From Arenibacter antarcticus (GTDB taxonomy: Bacteria > Bacteroidota > Bacteroidia > Flavobacteriales > Flavobacteriaceae): a DNA stretch of 64,000 bases. The notes below the pieces were generated by a model, which ran no database searches, was not told the DNA's origin, and saw only the letters and a list, made by a program, of their open reading frames with translations. How positions within the stretch are numbered: the first letter of the stretch is position 1; the number at the start of each line of letters is the position of its first letter. Shown here in pieces: positions 46,165 through 55,811 of the stretch. Both the position numbers and the translations under genes were made by a program. Location of the stretch: the NCBI RefSeq assembly GCF_041320605.1, contig NZ_CP166679.1, positions 3,458,001-3,522,000 on the forward strand, written 5' to 3'.

Positions 46165-46545
46165 TAATTCAAGGATTCTTTTTTAATTCAAGGATTCCTA
46201 ATTCAATGATTTCTTATTCAAAAATTCAATGATTACTTTTAATTCAAGGATTCAACAATTCAACGATTTAATGATTAGTTTATATCTTGATTTGAGTTCT
46301 AGGTTCTATTATTAGTAGTTAATTATTAATCGTTCAGTTCGATCATGTGTATTATTTAAAATCTTTGATTTTAAATAGATTCAACACTATAGTCTCCAAT
46401 GACTCACGACTACCCTAATCAATCTTTGAATAATAAAAATCTTTGATTTTTAGCGAATCTTTGAATTCTTGAATCTTTACCAACTAAAATTTACAATCAT
46501 ACTAACCTGTTACAACAGTTCTTTCAACATTCAGACAACCTCCAA
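46165..46545. repeat. AT-rich ATTCAA-type intergenic repeat, copy 2
   Basis: The same pieces as at 45330-45715 in the same order: ATTCAAGGATTC runs, GATTAGTTTATATCTTGATT, TTCTAGGTTCTATTATTAGTAG, AAAATCTTTGATTTT, GACTCACGACTAC and TTTGAATTCTTGAATCTTTA. Together the two copies bracket the four-helix-bundle gene. Confidence 0.85.
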
Positions 46546-46552
46546 CACCCCA

Positions 46553-47764
46553 TTACATTTTTTGGTCTAAACTCTTTCCGGTCTCAATATGCTCAAAATC
46601 TGGGAGGTGCTTTTTAAGTAGATCAACAATAGCTGTTTTGTCGTAATCCCCGGAATCCATAAGGGATTTTAATTGTTCTATTGTAGAAGTGATTTCTTCC
46701 TGAGACAATTTACGAGCATTTTTAATGACGCCTAAACTCGAATAAGTGTCCTGATCCACTACATCTTTATCGGTATAGAATTCTTCATACAATTTCTCTC
46801 CAGAGGTGTCGGTATTAAAGAAATATACTGGATATGGATCGCCTTCTTTTGTTGTCAATGCTTTTGTCTTGGCCTCGTCATCCGATTGACACTCTATAAT
46901 AGGACGATTAGACGCTTTGAAGAAATCGATAGTTATATCTTTAAAATAAACCATTTCTTCAGCGGCTAATTTTGGGAAAAATATTTCGCCAGAATTACCC
47001 AACATACAGGCTAACATACAAATCTGTCCACTTTCTTCTGGCGACACAAAAAATCGTTGTACGTCGGAAGGGCAGGAGATAGGTTGGTTCTGGAACAAAC
47101 GCTCTATATAACCTGCTAAGAGCGAACCATTAGAAAACGCCACGTTTGCGAAACGTGCAGTTGTAATTTGCAGGTCCTTACTGTAGGCCATAATTACTTC
47201 TTCCATTAGTTTTTTACTGGCACCCATAACGTTTACTGGATTGGCCGCCTTGTCCGTTGAGACACAGAAGAAATGCTCAGGTTTATTGTCTACCAATAAA
47301 TCCAAAAATTCCTTTGCCTTGAAAACGTTATTGTCTATCATGGCTTCAATGGAATACTTGTCTTTTTCACTACGCACGTGTTTATGTGCAGCAAAATTGG
47401 CAACGATATGAAATGGTCCTTCCGCCAAGAACATTTTTTTAAACACCGGATCCCCAAAATTCATGGGATAGGTTCTAAAGTCGTCCGGGACAAACATATT
47501 GGCGTCCGATCGTAATTGACGTGTTAATTCTGTAAGCCCGTTTTCATTAGTATCCACCACATAAAGTTTACCGGGCTTAAATTTCAAAATAGCTTTAATA
47601 TAAGAGGAGCCAATAGTTCCAGCCCCGCCAATAACCAAAACCGATTTGCCTGCTATTTTACTACTAAGAAGTTCTTTATTATTTTGAATATCACTTTGGA
47701 AAAGACTTTGGGATCTTTTAGTGATGTAGGTGTTAATGAAATGGGGAATGTCTATGAGGTTCAT
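46553..47764 (-). CDS. UDP-N-acetylglucosamine 4,6-dehydratase-like SDR (CapD domain)
   Basis: A 403-residue soluble SDR. The NAD-binding motif SVLVIGGAGTIGSSYIKAIL lies near residue 38. ANFAAHKHVRSEKDKYS and CVSTDKAANPVNVMGASKKL (S-M-K type triad with MxxxK) follow, then ITTARFANVAFSNGSLL and SGEKLYEEF. Unlike the protein at 8775-10739 it has no membrane region. It would convert a UDP-HexNAc to its 4-keto-6-deoxy form. The aminotransferase and acetyltransferase that use such a product are encoded immediately upstream, which suggests synthesis of a 2,4-diamino-2,4,6-trideoxy sugar. C5 epimerisation cannot be excluded. Confidence 0.85.
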   Translation of the reverse strand: MNLIDIPHFINTYITKRSQSLFQSDIQNNKELLSSKIAGKSVLVIGGAGTIGSSYIKAILKFKPGKLYVVDTNENGLTELTRQLRSDANMFVPDDFRTYPMNFGDPVFKKMFLAEGPFHIVANFAAHKHVRSEKDKYSIEAMIDNNVFKAKEFLDLLVDNKPEHFFCVSTDKAANPVNVMGASKKLMEEVIMAYSKDLQITTARFANVAFSNGSLLAGYIERLFQNQPISCPSDVQRFFVSPEESGQICMLACMLGNSGEIFFPKLAAEEMVYFKDITIDFFKASNRPIIECQSDDEAKTKALTTKEGDPYPVYFFNTDTSGEKLYEEFYTDKDVVDQDTYSSLGVIKNARKLSQEEITSTIEQLKSLMDSGDYDKTAIVDLLKKHLPDFEHIETGKSLDQKM

Positions 47765-47767
47765 TTT

Positions 47768-47945
47768 TTTTTAATTCAAGGGTTATTATTCGAAAATTCA
47801 AAGATTCAAAGATTCAAAGTGAAAAAATTCAAAGATTCGAGGATTCAAGGAGCTCATGTAAATCTTAATTCCCTTTACAACCTATAAATCTTTGAATAAA
47901 AAAAATCGAAGATTTTTATTGAATCATAGAATGGTAAAATCGGAG
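47768..47945. repeat. AT-rich ATTCAA-type intergenic repeat, copy 3
   Basis: A shorter member: ATTCAAAGATTCAAAGATTC, CAAAGATTCGAGGATTCAAG, and AAAATCGAAGATTTTTATTG hairpin-like text, between the dehydratase and aminotransferase genes. Confidence 0.8.
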
Positions 47946-47948
47946 ATT

Positions 47949-49094
47949 TTATTTATAGAAAGCTTTAATGGTAGCTACTACTTTCTCCATTTGTTCTTGT
48001 GTTATGCCGGCTGAACTTGGAATGCTAATACTGGTATCATAAACAGAAGCTGAAACATCAGTCTTATTAAAGTAAAACTCGTCTTTAAACATGTCCAATT
48101 GGTTCATGGGCATCCAAAATGGACGAGATTGCACTCCATTAGCATTTAAATATTCTAATAGTTCTCGCATACGGGAGGTGCTAAACGTAAACAACCAGCC
48201 ATTGGGATTTGTTCCTTCAGGAATTTCTTGAAATTTAATATCTCCAACTCCATTTAACTCCTTACGGTAAAAGGCATCCATGCCTCTCTTATCCTTTAAG
48301 ATGGTTGGAAATTGTTCCATTTGTGCCACACCAATTGCGGCCAACACATTTACCAGGCGATAATTATACCCAATTTCGTCATGAATATAATCCATGGCAC
48401 TGATTTTTGCTTGGGTGGTTAAATGTTTAGCCTTTTTTGCTAATTCTTCATCATCAGTGACGATAACTCCGCCACCACCTGTGGAAATAATTTTATTCCC
48501 ATTAAAACTGAAGACCCCCAATTTTCCAAATGTCCCAGCGTGTTTATCATTAAAAGTAGATCCTAATGCCTCGGTAGTATCTTCTATCACTTCTAAATGG
48601 TAGGTTTCAGCAATGGCCATTAAACGATCCATATCGCCTATATTACCCAATACATGGACAGGCATTATGGCACGGACACGTTTGTTAGTGCGTTTATCAA
48701 AGCTGAACAGCCCTGTTTCGGTTTCCTTCTTTGTAGTCTCCTCCTGTAAATACTTTTCAAGAAGATCTAGATCCATTTGCCAATTGTTGGAATCCACATC
48801 TATAAGAATTGGGGTTGCTCCTGTATATTTTATGGCATTTAAAGTTGCTATAAAGGTGATGTTAGGTGCAATAACGTGGTCGTCCGCAGTAACCCCTAAC
48901 AAGATTTGCGCAATATGCAGTCCTACGGTACCATTCATGCACGCTACACCGTATTTGGCACCGGCATACTCGGCGACCATCTCTTCAAATTGGGTAACAT
49001 AACTTCCGGCAGAGGAGATCCAGCCGGTATCTAGGCAATCTTTTACGTACTTCCATTCGTTGCCTTCTAATTTGGGGATAGATAAAGGGATCAT
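47949..49094 (-). CDS. PLP-dependent sugar aminotransferase (DegT/DnrJ/EryC1, LegC/PglE-like)
   Basis: A 381-residue protein: IPLSIPKLEGNEWKYVKDCL at the start, YGVACMNGTVGLHIAQILLG, DDHVIAPNITFIATLNAIKY, IEDTTEALGSTFNDKHAGTF and the PLP lysine in VFSFNGNKIISTGGGG (Lys201). The insertion at about 118-140 and the overall sequence are like the LegC group of nucleotide-sugar aminotransferases. It transfers an amino group to the 4-keto sugar made by the dehydratase encoded downstream. The PglD-like acetyltransferase gene upstream completes the three steps of a bacillosamine-type pathway. The final hexose stereochemistry is not predictable from sequence. Confidence 0.9.
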   Translation of the reverse strand: MIPLSIPKLEGNEWKYVKDCLDTGWISSAGSYVTQFEEMVAEYAGAKYGVACMNGTVGLHIAQILLGVTADDHVIAPNITFIATLNAIKYTGATPILIDVDSNNWQMDLDLLEKYLQEETTKKETETGLFSFDKRTNKRVRAIMPVHVLGNIGDMDRLMAIAETYHLEVIEDTTEALGSTFNDKHAGTFGKLGVFSFNGNKIISTGGGGVIVTDDEELAKKAKHLTTQAKISAMDYIHDEIGYNYRLVNVLAAIGVAQMEQFPTILKDKRGMDAFYRKELNGVGDIKFQEIPEGTNPNGWLFTFSTSRMRELLEYLNANGVQSRPFWMPMNQLDMFKDEFYFNKTDVSASVYDTSISIPSSAGITQEQMEKVVATIKAFYK

Positions 49095-49099
49095 TATTC

Positions 49100-49735
49100 G
49101 TTAGTTTTAATTTTATGTTTCAATCCTTAATTCAAAAATTCAATGATATAAGGATTCAATGATTAGTTAATCTTTAAATTGATGTTCTAGTTGTGATTAT
49201 TAGTTTTTTAATATTTGAATCACTCTTTAATTCAATGATTTAAGGATTCAAAGATTAGTTAATATTAAAATTGGTGTTCTAGGCTCAATTATTAGTTGGT
49301 CAATATTTGAATCACTCTTTAATTTAATGATTCAACAATTTAAGGATTCAATGATTAGTTAATTTTTAAATTGGTGTTCTAGTTTTAATTATTAGTTTTT
49401 CAATATTTGAATCACTCTTTAATTCAATGATTCAATAATTTAAGGATTCAAAGATTAGTTAAACCTTTAAATTGTTGGTCTAGGCTCAATTATTAGTTGG
49501 TCAATATTTGAATAATAAAAATCGGAGATTTTTATTAAATCTTTGAATTCTTGAATCTCCTTAAACTAAAATCTCCAATCCTTCTAACCAGCTGAATCAG
49601 TCCTTTTATCACTCAACAATACGACAGACTACAATCTCCGATTTTTATAGAATCTTTGAATTCTTGAATCTTCAATAACTATATATTTCAATCGCTCTAA
49701 CCTGCTGCATCTGTTCACTAATCATTCAAGTAACC
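49100..49735. repeat. AT-rich tandem repeat, copy 4 of the ATTCAA family
   Basis: The longest member, between aminotransferase and acetyltransferase genes. About four copies of a roughly 92-100-base unit are recognisable by GATTAGTT at 49161, 49253, 49353 and 49453, each followed by AAATTGGTGTTCTAG-like text, an ATTATTAGTT box, TCAATATTTGAATCACTC and TTTAATTCAATGATT. The tail has AAAATCGGAGATTTTTATTA and TTGAATCTTTGAATTC-like text. No gene is seen. Confidence 0.9.
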
Positions 49736-49745
49736 GTTACCAATT

Positions 49746-50369
49746 TTATTTGACAAGTTGTTTTGCGGGATTACCTATTACCGTTTGATTATCAGGAACA
49801 TCTTTAATGACTACTGCTCCGGCCCCTACAACCACGTCATCACCAATAGTTATTCCTTGTTTAACAACTGCGCCTGCCCCTATAAAGCTGCGTTCGCCTA
49901 CAGTAACATTACCAGCAAGTACCGCACCTGGGCCTATATGGGCAAAGGATTTAATATTGGCTTCATGCTCAACAATAGCTCCTGTATTTATTATTACACC
50001 TGTTTCTATAGTACTAAGGGCATTCACAATGGCCCCTGCTGAAATAAGAACATTGGTGCCTACAGAAACTGTTTTGGAGATTATTGCAGATGGATGGAGT
50101 AAGGAGATAAACATATCCGTTTTTATAGTGGAAATAGTTTTAAAGACATTTTCCCTGATGTTGTTATTTCCAATACTTCCGAATAACATTCCTTTGTGTT
50201 GCTCAAATTGTTCTTCGGGCCCCAAGTATTGTAATTTGTAAGGGTTACCATCTAATTTATTAAAATCATGATAGCCTATAACTTCATAGCCCAGTAAAGT
50301 TGCAGTCTCTAAACACACATAAGCGTGGCCGGAATATCCTATAAGTGCTATATGCTTTTTTAGGTTCAA
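49746..50369 (-). CDS. PglD/NeuD-like sugar O/N-acetyltransferase
   Basis: A 207-residue two-domain protein: a short N-terminal Rossmann-like part (HIALIGYSGHAYVCLETATL, EVIGYHDF) and a C-terminal left-handed beta-helix with hexapeptide repeats (TNVLISAGAIVNALSTIETG, VIINTGAIVEHEANI, FAHIGPGAVLAGNVTVGERS, AVVKQGITIGDDVVVGAGAV). The end VPDNQTVIGNPAKQLVK is standard for the NeuD/PglD group. PglD acetylates the 4-amino group of UDP-4-amino sugars, fitting the adjacent aminotransferase. The gene starts with TTG: no ATG is in frame until residue 60, and relatives begin exactly at KKHIALIGYSG. Confidence 0.88.
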   Translation of the reverse strand: MNLKKHIALIGYSGHAYVCLETATLLGYEVIGYHDFNKLDGNPYKLQYLGPEEQFEQHKGMLFGSIGNNNIRENVFKTISTIKTDMFISLLHPSAIISKTVSVGTNVLISAGAIVNALSTIETGVIINTGAIVEHEANIKSFAHIGPGAVLAGNVTVGERSFIGAGAVVKQGITIGDDVVVGAGAVVIKDVPDNQTVIGNPAKQLVK

Positions 50370-50487
50370 TTTTATAGGAATTTCTAGATTGTATTAATAA
50401 ACTTACAACTTTCTGATTTAATAAAATCTTCGGAAATATGGTTATAGTTGGAATAATTAAAAACTATGTACCAAGGATTTTATTAAT

Positions 50488-51714
50488 TTATTGAATATGA
50501 GATAGATACTGTTGTGCAAGCTTTTCCCTATCAAAATGTAGCTTGGCGTATTCGTGCCCATTGACTCCCATGTTATGTAGTTCTTCCGGCTTCCGGTAAA
50601 TAGCCTTTAACTTCTCTGCAATATCCTGTGCATTCTCGGGTTCAACGTATATTCCACAGTTTGCGGTTTCTACTAAATTCCGAGAAACCCCATCTATAGC
50701 AAGTAAGACTGGGACTCTACAAGACATGTAATCAAAGGTTTTATTACTGTAAATTGTTTTGAAGGTATCTACTTTTTTAAGTACAGATGCCCCCATGTCT
50801 GAGGCCAAAATATACTTAAACACATCTTCCTTGGCTACTGGTTCTCTAAAAATAACATGTTCCTCTAAACCACGTTTTTTAGTTTCCTCTTGGAGCATTT
50901 GTTTTTGCATTCCACTCCCTATCAATTGGAAGGTTATGTTGGTGTCCCTAAAATGTTCTGCAGCATCCAATAGCTGAATTAAATGATTGGCTACACCGTG
51001 AGCACCTACATAAGTAATCACAAATTTATGATCTAGCCCAATCTCCTTTTTAAAAGATTGCGCATCAAAAGTGCTAAGTCTTTCAGATAAGGTGAAATCG
51101 GCGGCATTTGGAATAAAGATAATTTTCTCTGGAGCTATTCCCTTTTCTATTAATTTGTCACGGAAGGCTGGGGTTAGAACATTTATTAACTTGGCTCGTT
51201 TGTATAAAAACGTTTCAAACCAATAAGCCAATTTTATGATCATTTTATTTTGTAATACACCTGTGTCAATAGCCGACTCTGGCCATAAATCCCTTACTTC
51301 AAAAACAAATGGAACTCTTTTTATTTTGGAAAGTACATAGGCGGTCATACCGACAAATAAAGGGGGAGAGGTTACTAAAATCACGTCATATTTCCCTTTG
51401 GTTTTAAATAAACCTCCCCAAATAGCGGAGAACATAAAAGAAAAATAACCCCATAATCTTCCTAGAAAATTTACGTTGTAACTTTTTGATACGTGGCAAC
51501 GAATTACATCGACATTCTTATAGAATGGAGCATCCTTAAAAAAATATTTGCCTTTGTAGCGTTCTGGTTTTTTTCCTGTGATATAATTCACCATTCCCGC
51601 CAATACAGTTACTGAATGGCCTAGATTACCCCAAACTTGGGTCATTTCATTAAAGCGGGAACCACCGCCTTCTCCTTTTTCCAAAAAATATTGGTGTATC
51701 AATAATATTTTCAC
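50488..51714 (-). CDS. Glycosyltransferase family 4 (WbuB-like)
   Basis: A 408-residue GT4/GT-B enzyme: KILLIHQYFLEKGEGGGSRF at the N-terminus, FVFEVRDLWPESAIDTGVLQ (a WbuB-type motif), a nucleotide-sugar domain with FVITYVGAHGVANHLIQLLD, LIGSGMQKQMLQEE, and the C-terminal catalytic-site region KTIYSNKTFDYMSCRVPVLL. It adds a sugar to the lipid-linked chain. The start codon is GTG, and its G overlaps the last base of the TAG stop of the heparinase-like gene (1-base overlap), which indicates translational coupling. It is the downstream gene of a tight block from 57161 to 50488. Confidence 0.88.
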   Translation of the reverse strand: MKILLIHQYFLEKGEGGGSRFNEMTQVWGNLGHSVTVLAGMVNYITGKKPERYKGKYFFKDAPFYKNVDVIRCHVSKSYNVNFLGRLWGYFSFMFSAIWGGLFKTKGKYDVILVTSPPLFVGMTAYVLSKIKRVPFVFEVRDLWPESAIDTGVLQNKMIIKLAYWFETFLYKRAKLINVLTPAFRDKLIEKGIAPEKIIFIPNAADFTLSERLSTFDAQSFKKEIGLDHKFVITYVGAHGVANHLIQLLDAAEHFRDTNITFQLIGSGMQKQMLQEETKKRGLEEHVIFREPVAKEDVFKYILASDMGASVLKKVDTFKTIYSNKTFDYMSCRVPVLLAIDGVSRNLVETANCGIYVEPENAQDIAEKLKAIYRKPEELHNMGVNGHEYAKLHFDREKLAQQYLSHIQ

Positions 51715-53591
51715 TAAGTTTCTTTTAATGTTATTGTTGTAATCATGGTTTGCTGGCTTCTAAAACTATAGCGTATACCTTTTTCTTTTACTCCGTAATA
51801 ACTTGAATGCCATTTCTCTTCTACTTTAGGAGTTATGATTTTGCCATCAAGAGTTTTGCACTGGATTTCCACAAGCTTAAAAACTTCCGGGTTAACATGC
51901 CAATAAACACTTCTTTCCTTTCCGTTAGCTTTACTCAGTTTATCGGTAACTAGCCATTGGTTCTCACCTCTATTCTTTTCAACTTTTCGTGAATGAATAA
52001 TTTCTTTTTCTAGATATTGAAACCCTTCAATTTCCCCTTCAAAAATCATTTGTTTTGCAGATTCACTCATTTTAGCTTTGGCACGTTTAATCCAATAATA
52101 CCAAATAAAGCGGCCTCCACGTAGCATTTGGTTATGACCTTCTAGCGACAGTGTATTGTGCCCTTCACACCCAGTAAAGTAATCTACTGTTTCTTTATCG
52201 GTATTATATTTATAGGTGCCATTATCCCACAAGTAATTAATACCATCTTTAAAAATATCTAAATGAAGATTATCGCTTTGGGAAGGTCTGTCTTTGTATG
52301 AACCACACCTAAGGAAAGTCTTTATAGTATCTTCCTGATGAATGTAATAACCACCATCTTGAAATTCGTAAACACCTTGTATATTTCCTTCAACAACCTT
52401 AAAATCCTTCAGTCCATACCATGCCTGACTTTCTTGGATTTTACTTACACTATTTTCTAAAACGGCTCGTAAATCATTCAACTGAGAAGTATATACTCTA
52501 AAGTCATCCTCTGTCCATTTATAGAATAAGGCGCCATCGTTGTTGCCATAGTTAGGTAATTTCCCGCTTACGGAATCTGAAGAAACATCTAGAAATTTCA
52601 GGGAAAGCGCTGCTCTTTCCTTTATAATAGGCGAAAAAGATTTGCCATGTAGATCTGCCAATCGCAAGCCCCAAGTTAATAATTGAACTACTACACGATG
52701 ATAGTTCATACTAAATTGTAGAAAGGTGCCATCTGGATAGATTTGATACTCTACCTCCTGTTGAAACCATTTTTCACCTTCCTTGCTCCATTTGGCCGTA
52801 TCAGGCAAGAATGGAAATAATAGTCCGGATAAATACAGCATCAAGGTTTCTGTGATGGCGTGGTTATTTCTAACCGCTATCCTCGAAAAGTCAATATGAT
52901 GATATATATGATGCAGCTGCCAATAAATTGCATGCATTATTTTTTCAAAACGCTCCTCTGTTAGATTAGGAGCATCTTTATAGTAATATAGTGCCAAAGT
53001 CCAATTCATGGTACGAAGGCTGATTTCCTGACTGCAGCGATAGTTAGGCCCGCAATTAATAGGGTTTTTCTCTATAAAATCTATAATCTGTCCAAACACA
53101 AACTCCGATTGATCTTCCTGAAAATGAAAATCGTAACGAATAATATCCGTTAAAAAGGCAAAGCGCGATTTTTCCCAGACAAATTTGATATCTCCTCTCT
53201 CTTCAGAAAAATCGGCTATAGTGGACCAATGTTCATTTACATCATAGCGATAGCCAGTTACAGGATTAGTTACCCAATCATAATCTTTCCCTAAGTCGTA
53301 TTCCACTTTACCAAACAGCACAAACCTGCCCTGTTTCATGGCCTCAACTCGCTTTTTTAAAGATTCTTGAGGCGTGGGAGTTAAGGAAATGTTTTTTCCT
53401 TCAAAAAAAAACGGAGGGGTTTCTTTCCTCCATTTTTCTAATGATATAAATTGTTTAAATGATGGATTGATTGGGTGTCTTTTTTTTAAAACCCCTAGTT
53501 TCCTTTCTAGTTCATGGCGTACACGATAAATAGTATATCGTGCGCCCATATTTTGAACTAATTGAAAAGATCTATTTAATTTATTTAACAC
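51714..53591 (-). CDS. Heparinase II/III-family protein
   Basis: A 625-residue protein. The N-terminal alpha-helical part (about 1-330; QNMGARYTIYRVRHELERKL, RYDVNEHWSTIADFSEERGD, INCGPNYRCSQEISLRTMNW, HIYHHIDFSRIAVRNNHAIT, and FLQFSMNYHRVVVQLLTWGL with Tyr/His as catalytic candidates) and the C-terminal beta-sheet domain (YEFQDGGYYIHQEDTIKTFL, SDNLHLDIFKDGINYLWDNG) are those of the heparinase II/III/alginate-lyase superfamily. Such proteins occur inside EPS gene clusters without a lyase being proven. No signal peptide is seen, so it may act in the cytoplasm. The start is a GTG at 53591, giving the conserved N-terminus. It lies next to the two-domain oxidoreductase, a frequent pair in EPS loci. 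Confidence 0.85.
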   Translation of the reverse strand: MLNKLNRSFQLVQNMGARYTIYRVRHELERKLGVLKKRHPINPSFKQFISLEKWRKETPPFFFEGKNISLTPTPQESLKKRVEAMKQGRFVLFGKVEYDLGKDYDWVTNPVTGYRYDVNEHWSTIADFSEERGDIKFVWEKSRFAFLTDIIRYDFHFQEDQSEFVFGQIIDFIEKNPINCGPNYRCSQEISLRTMNWTLALYYYKDAPNLTEERFEKIMHAIYWQLHHIYHHIDFSRIAVRNNHAITETLMLYLSGLLFPFLPDTAKWSKEGEKWFQQEVEYQIYPDGTFLQFSMNYHRVVVQLLTWGLRLADLHGKSFSPIIKERAALSLKFLDVSSDSVSGKLPNYGNNDGALFYKWTEDDFRVYTSQLNDLRAVLENSVSKIQESQAWYGLKDFKVVEGNIQGVYEFQDGGYYIHQEDTIKTFLRCGSYKDRPSQSDNLHLDIFKDGINYLWDNGTYKYNTDKETVDYFTGCEGHNTLSLEGHNQMLRGGRFIWYYWIKRAKAKMSESAKQMIFEGEIEGFQYLEKEIIHSRKVEKNRGENQWLVTDKLSKANGKERSVYWHVNPEVFKLVEIQCKTLDGKIITPKVEEKWHSSYYGVKEKGIRYSFRSQQTMITTITLKET

Positions 53592-53674
53592 TCTATGGTT
53601 ACATTAATCTCACTCAAAAAGAGCAGAATATATTTATTATAATACAAAAAAAGTTCCTTGGTACAAAATAGTTT

Positions 53675-55807
53675 TTATCTACTTTTTGAAGTTTCAATAT
53701 CTATCCATCCTCGTTTTTTCAAACTCTCTATAGCTGCAAAAGAAGCTTGAGTGGTGTTTACTATTTCATCCATCGGGATTAATGGACTGCCACCTTTCTT
53801 TACAGCAGCGATAAGCTCAGTAAATTGGGCTTTATGTCCTTTGTCTAGTTTTGTTTTTAACTTACTAAATCCTTTAAATCCGTAACCTTTAGTTACTCTA
53901 AAGTTATCCATTATCAAAGTACGTTCCTGGCAGTAAACCTCCACCCGTTCTTTTGAGTAGGCCTTTGAGCCATTTGAGAAATAATTTATAACTCCTGTAG
54001 AACCGTTTTCATATTGTAAAAGTATGGAAGCATTGTCGGTATTTTCCGCTGGATTCATGCCCATGGCATTCATACAAACAGATTTTATTTTACTCCCTGT
54101 TAAATAGGTAATCAAATCCATAAAGTGACAGGCTTCTCCAATAATTCTTCCACCTCCCACTTGCATATCGTGTACCCACACATTGGCTGGAATATTTCCA
54201 GCATTCATAGTGGCAATTACGTTCATTACAGAATTACCCACCAACTCCTTCATCTTGCGTGCGTGAGGCGAAAATCTTCTATTGAAACCTACGGTCAAAC
54301 TACTTCCAGCTTTTTCGTGAGCTGAAATTATAGTATTTAGCTCCGAATTATTTAAAGCCAAAGGTTTCTCTACAAATACATGCTTCCCAGCTTGCAAACT
54401 ATCAATTACCATTGGAGCGTGTAGATTATGACGCGTAGTAATCAATACAAGATCAACATCAGGATCATTTAATATATCCTTATAATTTGTTGTAGAATGG
54501 CTAAATCCGTGCTTTTGAGCCATGGCCGTACCACTAACCCCACCTTGGCTAGCAATATATTTGTACTCTGCTCCGCTATTTTTGAGTGCTGGTAGCATTG
54601 TCATTTTGGTAAAATTCCCTGAACCGACTACTCCAATAACACCTTTACTACCTTCATAACTCTTACCACTAATCGATATAGTATGGGATGGTGTTAATTG
54701 AGTTTGCTTAGGGTATGTAAGTATAGAAGCAATGGAACGGCTGCTGCCTATCTCTCCATAAATCTTCATATAATCTTCCAGAGGAATTTGTTCTGTTATA
54801 AGCTCTTTTACATTTAAATTACCTGATGAAATAGCTTGAAGAATAGCCTCAAAATTACGTTTTTCCGTCCAACGAACAAAAGGTAACGGATAGTCTGTTC
54901 CTCTTCCTTCATAATCCTCATCATAACGTCCAGGGCCATAAGAACAGGACACTTGGAAGCTAAGTTCTTTTTCATAAAACTCTGCACGACTGATATTTAA
55001 ACCAATAACACCTACTAAAATAATGCGACCTCGTTTACGAGACATTTGAGCTGCTTGAGAAATAATCGCATCTGTTTTGGCTGACGCCGTAATAATTACG
55101 CCATCAGCACCAACGCCATTTGTTAGTTCTGTAACTTCATTTACAACATCACTTTGTTTTGGATTGATAGGAATTACTCCCCATTGTTTCGCTATGTCTA
55201 GCTTAGATTGGTCAATGTCTATACCTATTACTCTACATCCGTTTGCCAGTAACATTTGTGCGGTTAAAAGGCCTATAAGACCTAAGCCAGTAACCACCAC
55301 GGTTTCTCCAAATGTAGGATTAAGCAAACGCATGCCTTGTAAACCAATGGAACCTATTACCGTAAAGGCAGCTTCTTCATCACTTATGTTATCAGGAATA
55401 TGAGCCACCAAGTTTTTTGGCACACTCACAAACTCTGCGTGTTGCCCATTAGACGCTACTCTATCGCCAACTTTAAACTCGGAAACTCCCTCTCCTACAC
55501 CAATGACTTTCCCTACATTACAATAGCCAAGTGGCAACGGCTCTCCTAGTTTATTAAAAACAGCCTCTAATGTTGGCATTAATCCTTCGGTTTTTATTTT
55601 GTCTAAAACCTGTTTTACTTTATCAGGCTGTTGACGTGCCTTGGAAATTAAGTTTGACTTTCCAAACTCAACTAACATACGTTCAGTTCCTAAAGATACT
55701 AAGCTTCTTGTAGTTTGAATAAGTATTTGCCCTCGTTTCACTTGTGGAGCTGGTACTTCTTCTAATATAGTTTCACCTGTTTTAAAGGATTGTATAATTT
55801 GTTTCAT
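53675..55807 (-). CDS. Two-domain oxidoreductase (zinc-type dehydrogenase fused to Gfo/Idh/MocA)
   Basis: A 710-residue fusion. Residues about 1-360 are a medium-chain dehydrogenase (LVSLGTERMLVEFGKSNLIS, VGVGEGVSEFKVGDRVA-like region, VVTGLGLIGLLTAQMLLANG). Residues about 385-710 are a Gfo/Idh/MocA oxidoreductase (IGVVGSGNFTKMTMLPALKN, DVDLVLITTRHNLHAPMVID, HVFVEKPLALNNSELNTII with the conserved EKP, GGGRIIGEACHFMDLITYL). This fusion is known in EPS clusters beside heparinase II/III proteins. The real reaction is unclear, but it presumably oxidises and reduces a sugar nucleotide or lipid-linked sugar. Only four bases separate it from the CapK-like gene upstream. Confidence 0.88.
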   Translation of the reverse strand: MKQIIQSFKTGETILEEVPAPQVKRGQILIQTTRSLVSLGTERMLVEFGKSNLISKARQQPDKVKQVLDKIKTEGLMPTLEAVFNKLGEPLPLGYCNVGKVIGVGEGVSEFKVGDRVASNGQHAEFVSVPKNLVAHIPDNISDEEAAFTVIGSIGLQGMRLLNPTFGETVVVTGLGLIGLLTAQMLLANGCRVIGIDIDQSKLDIAKQWGVIPINPKQSDVVNEVTELTNGVGADGVIITASAKTDAIISQAAQMSRKRGRIILVGVIGLNISRAEFYEKELSFQVSCSYGPGRYDEDYEGRGTDYPLPFVRWTEKRNFEAILQAISSGNLNVKELITEQIPLEDYMKIYGEIGSSRSIASILTYPKQTQLTPSHTISISGKSYEGSKGVIGVVGSGNFTKMTMLPALKNSGAEYKYIASQGGVSGTAMAQKHGFSHSTTNYKDILNDPDVDLVLITTRHNLHAPMVIDSLQAGKHVFVEKPLALNNSELNTIISAHEKAGSSLTVGFNRRFSPHARKMKELVGNSVMNVIATMNAGNIPANVWVHDMQVGGGRIIGEACHFMDLITYLTGSKIKSVCMNAMGMNPAENTDNASILLQYENGSTGVINYFSNGSKAYSKERVEVYCQERTLIMDNFRVTKGYGFKGFSKLKTKLDKGHKAQFTELIAAVKKGGSPLIPMDEIVNTTQASFAAIESLKKRGWIDIETSKSR

Positions 55808-55811
55808 ATTT

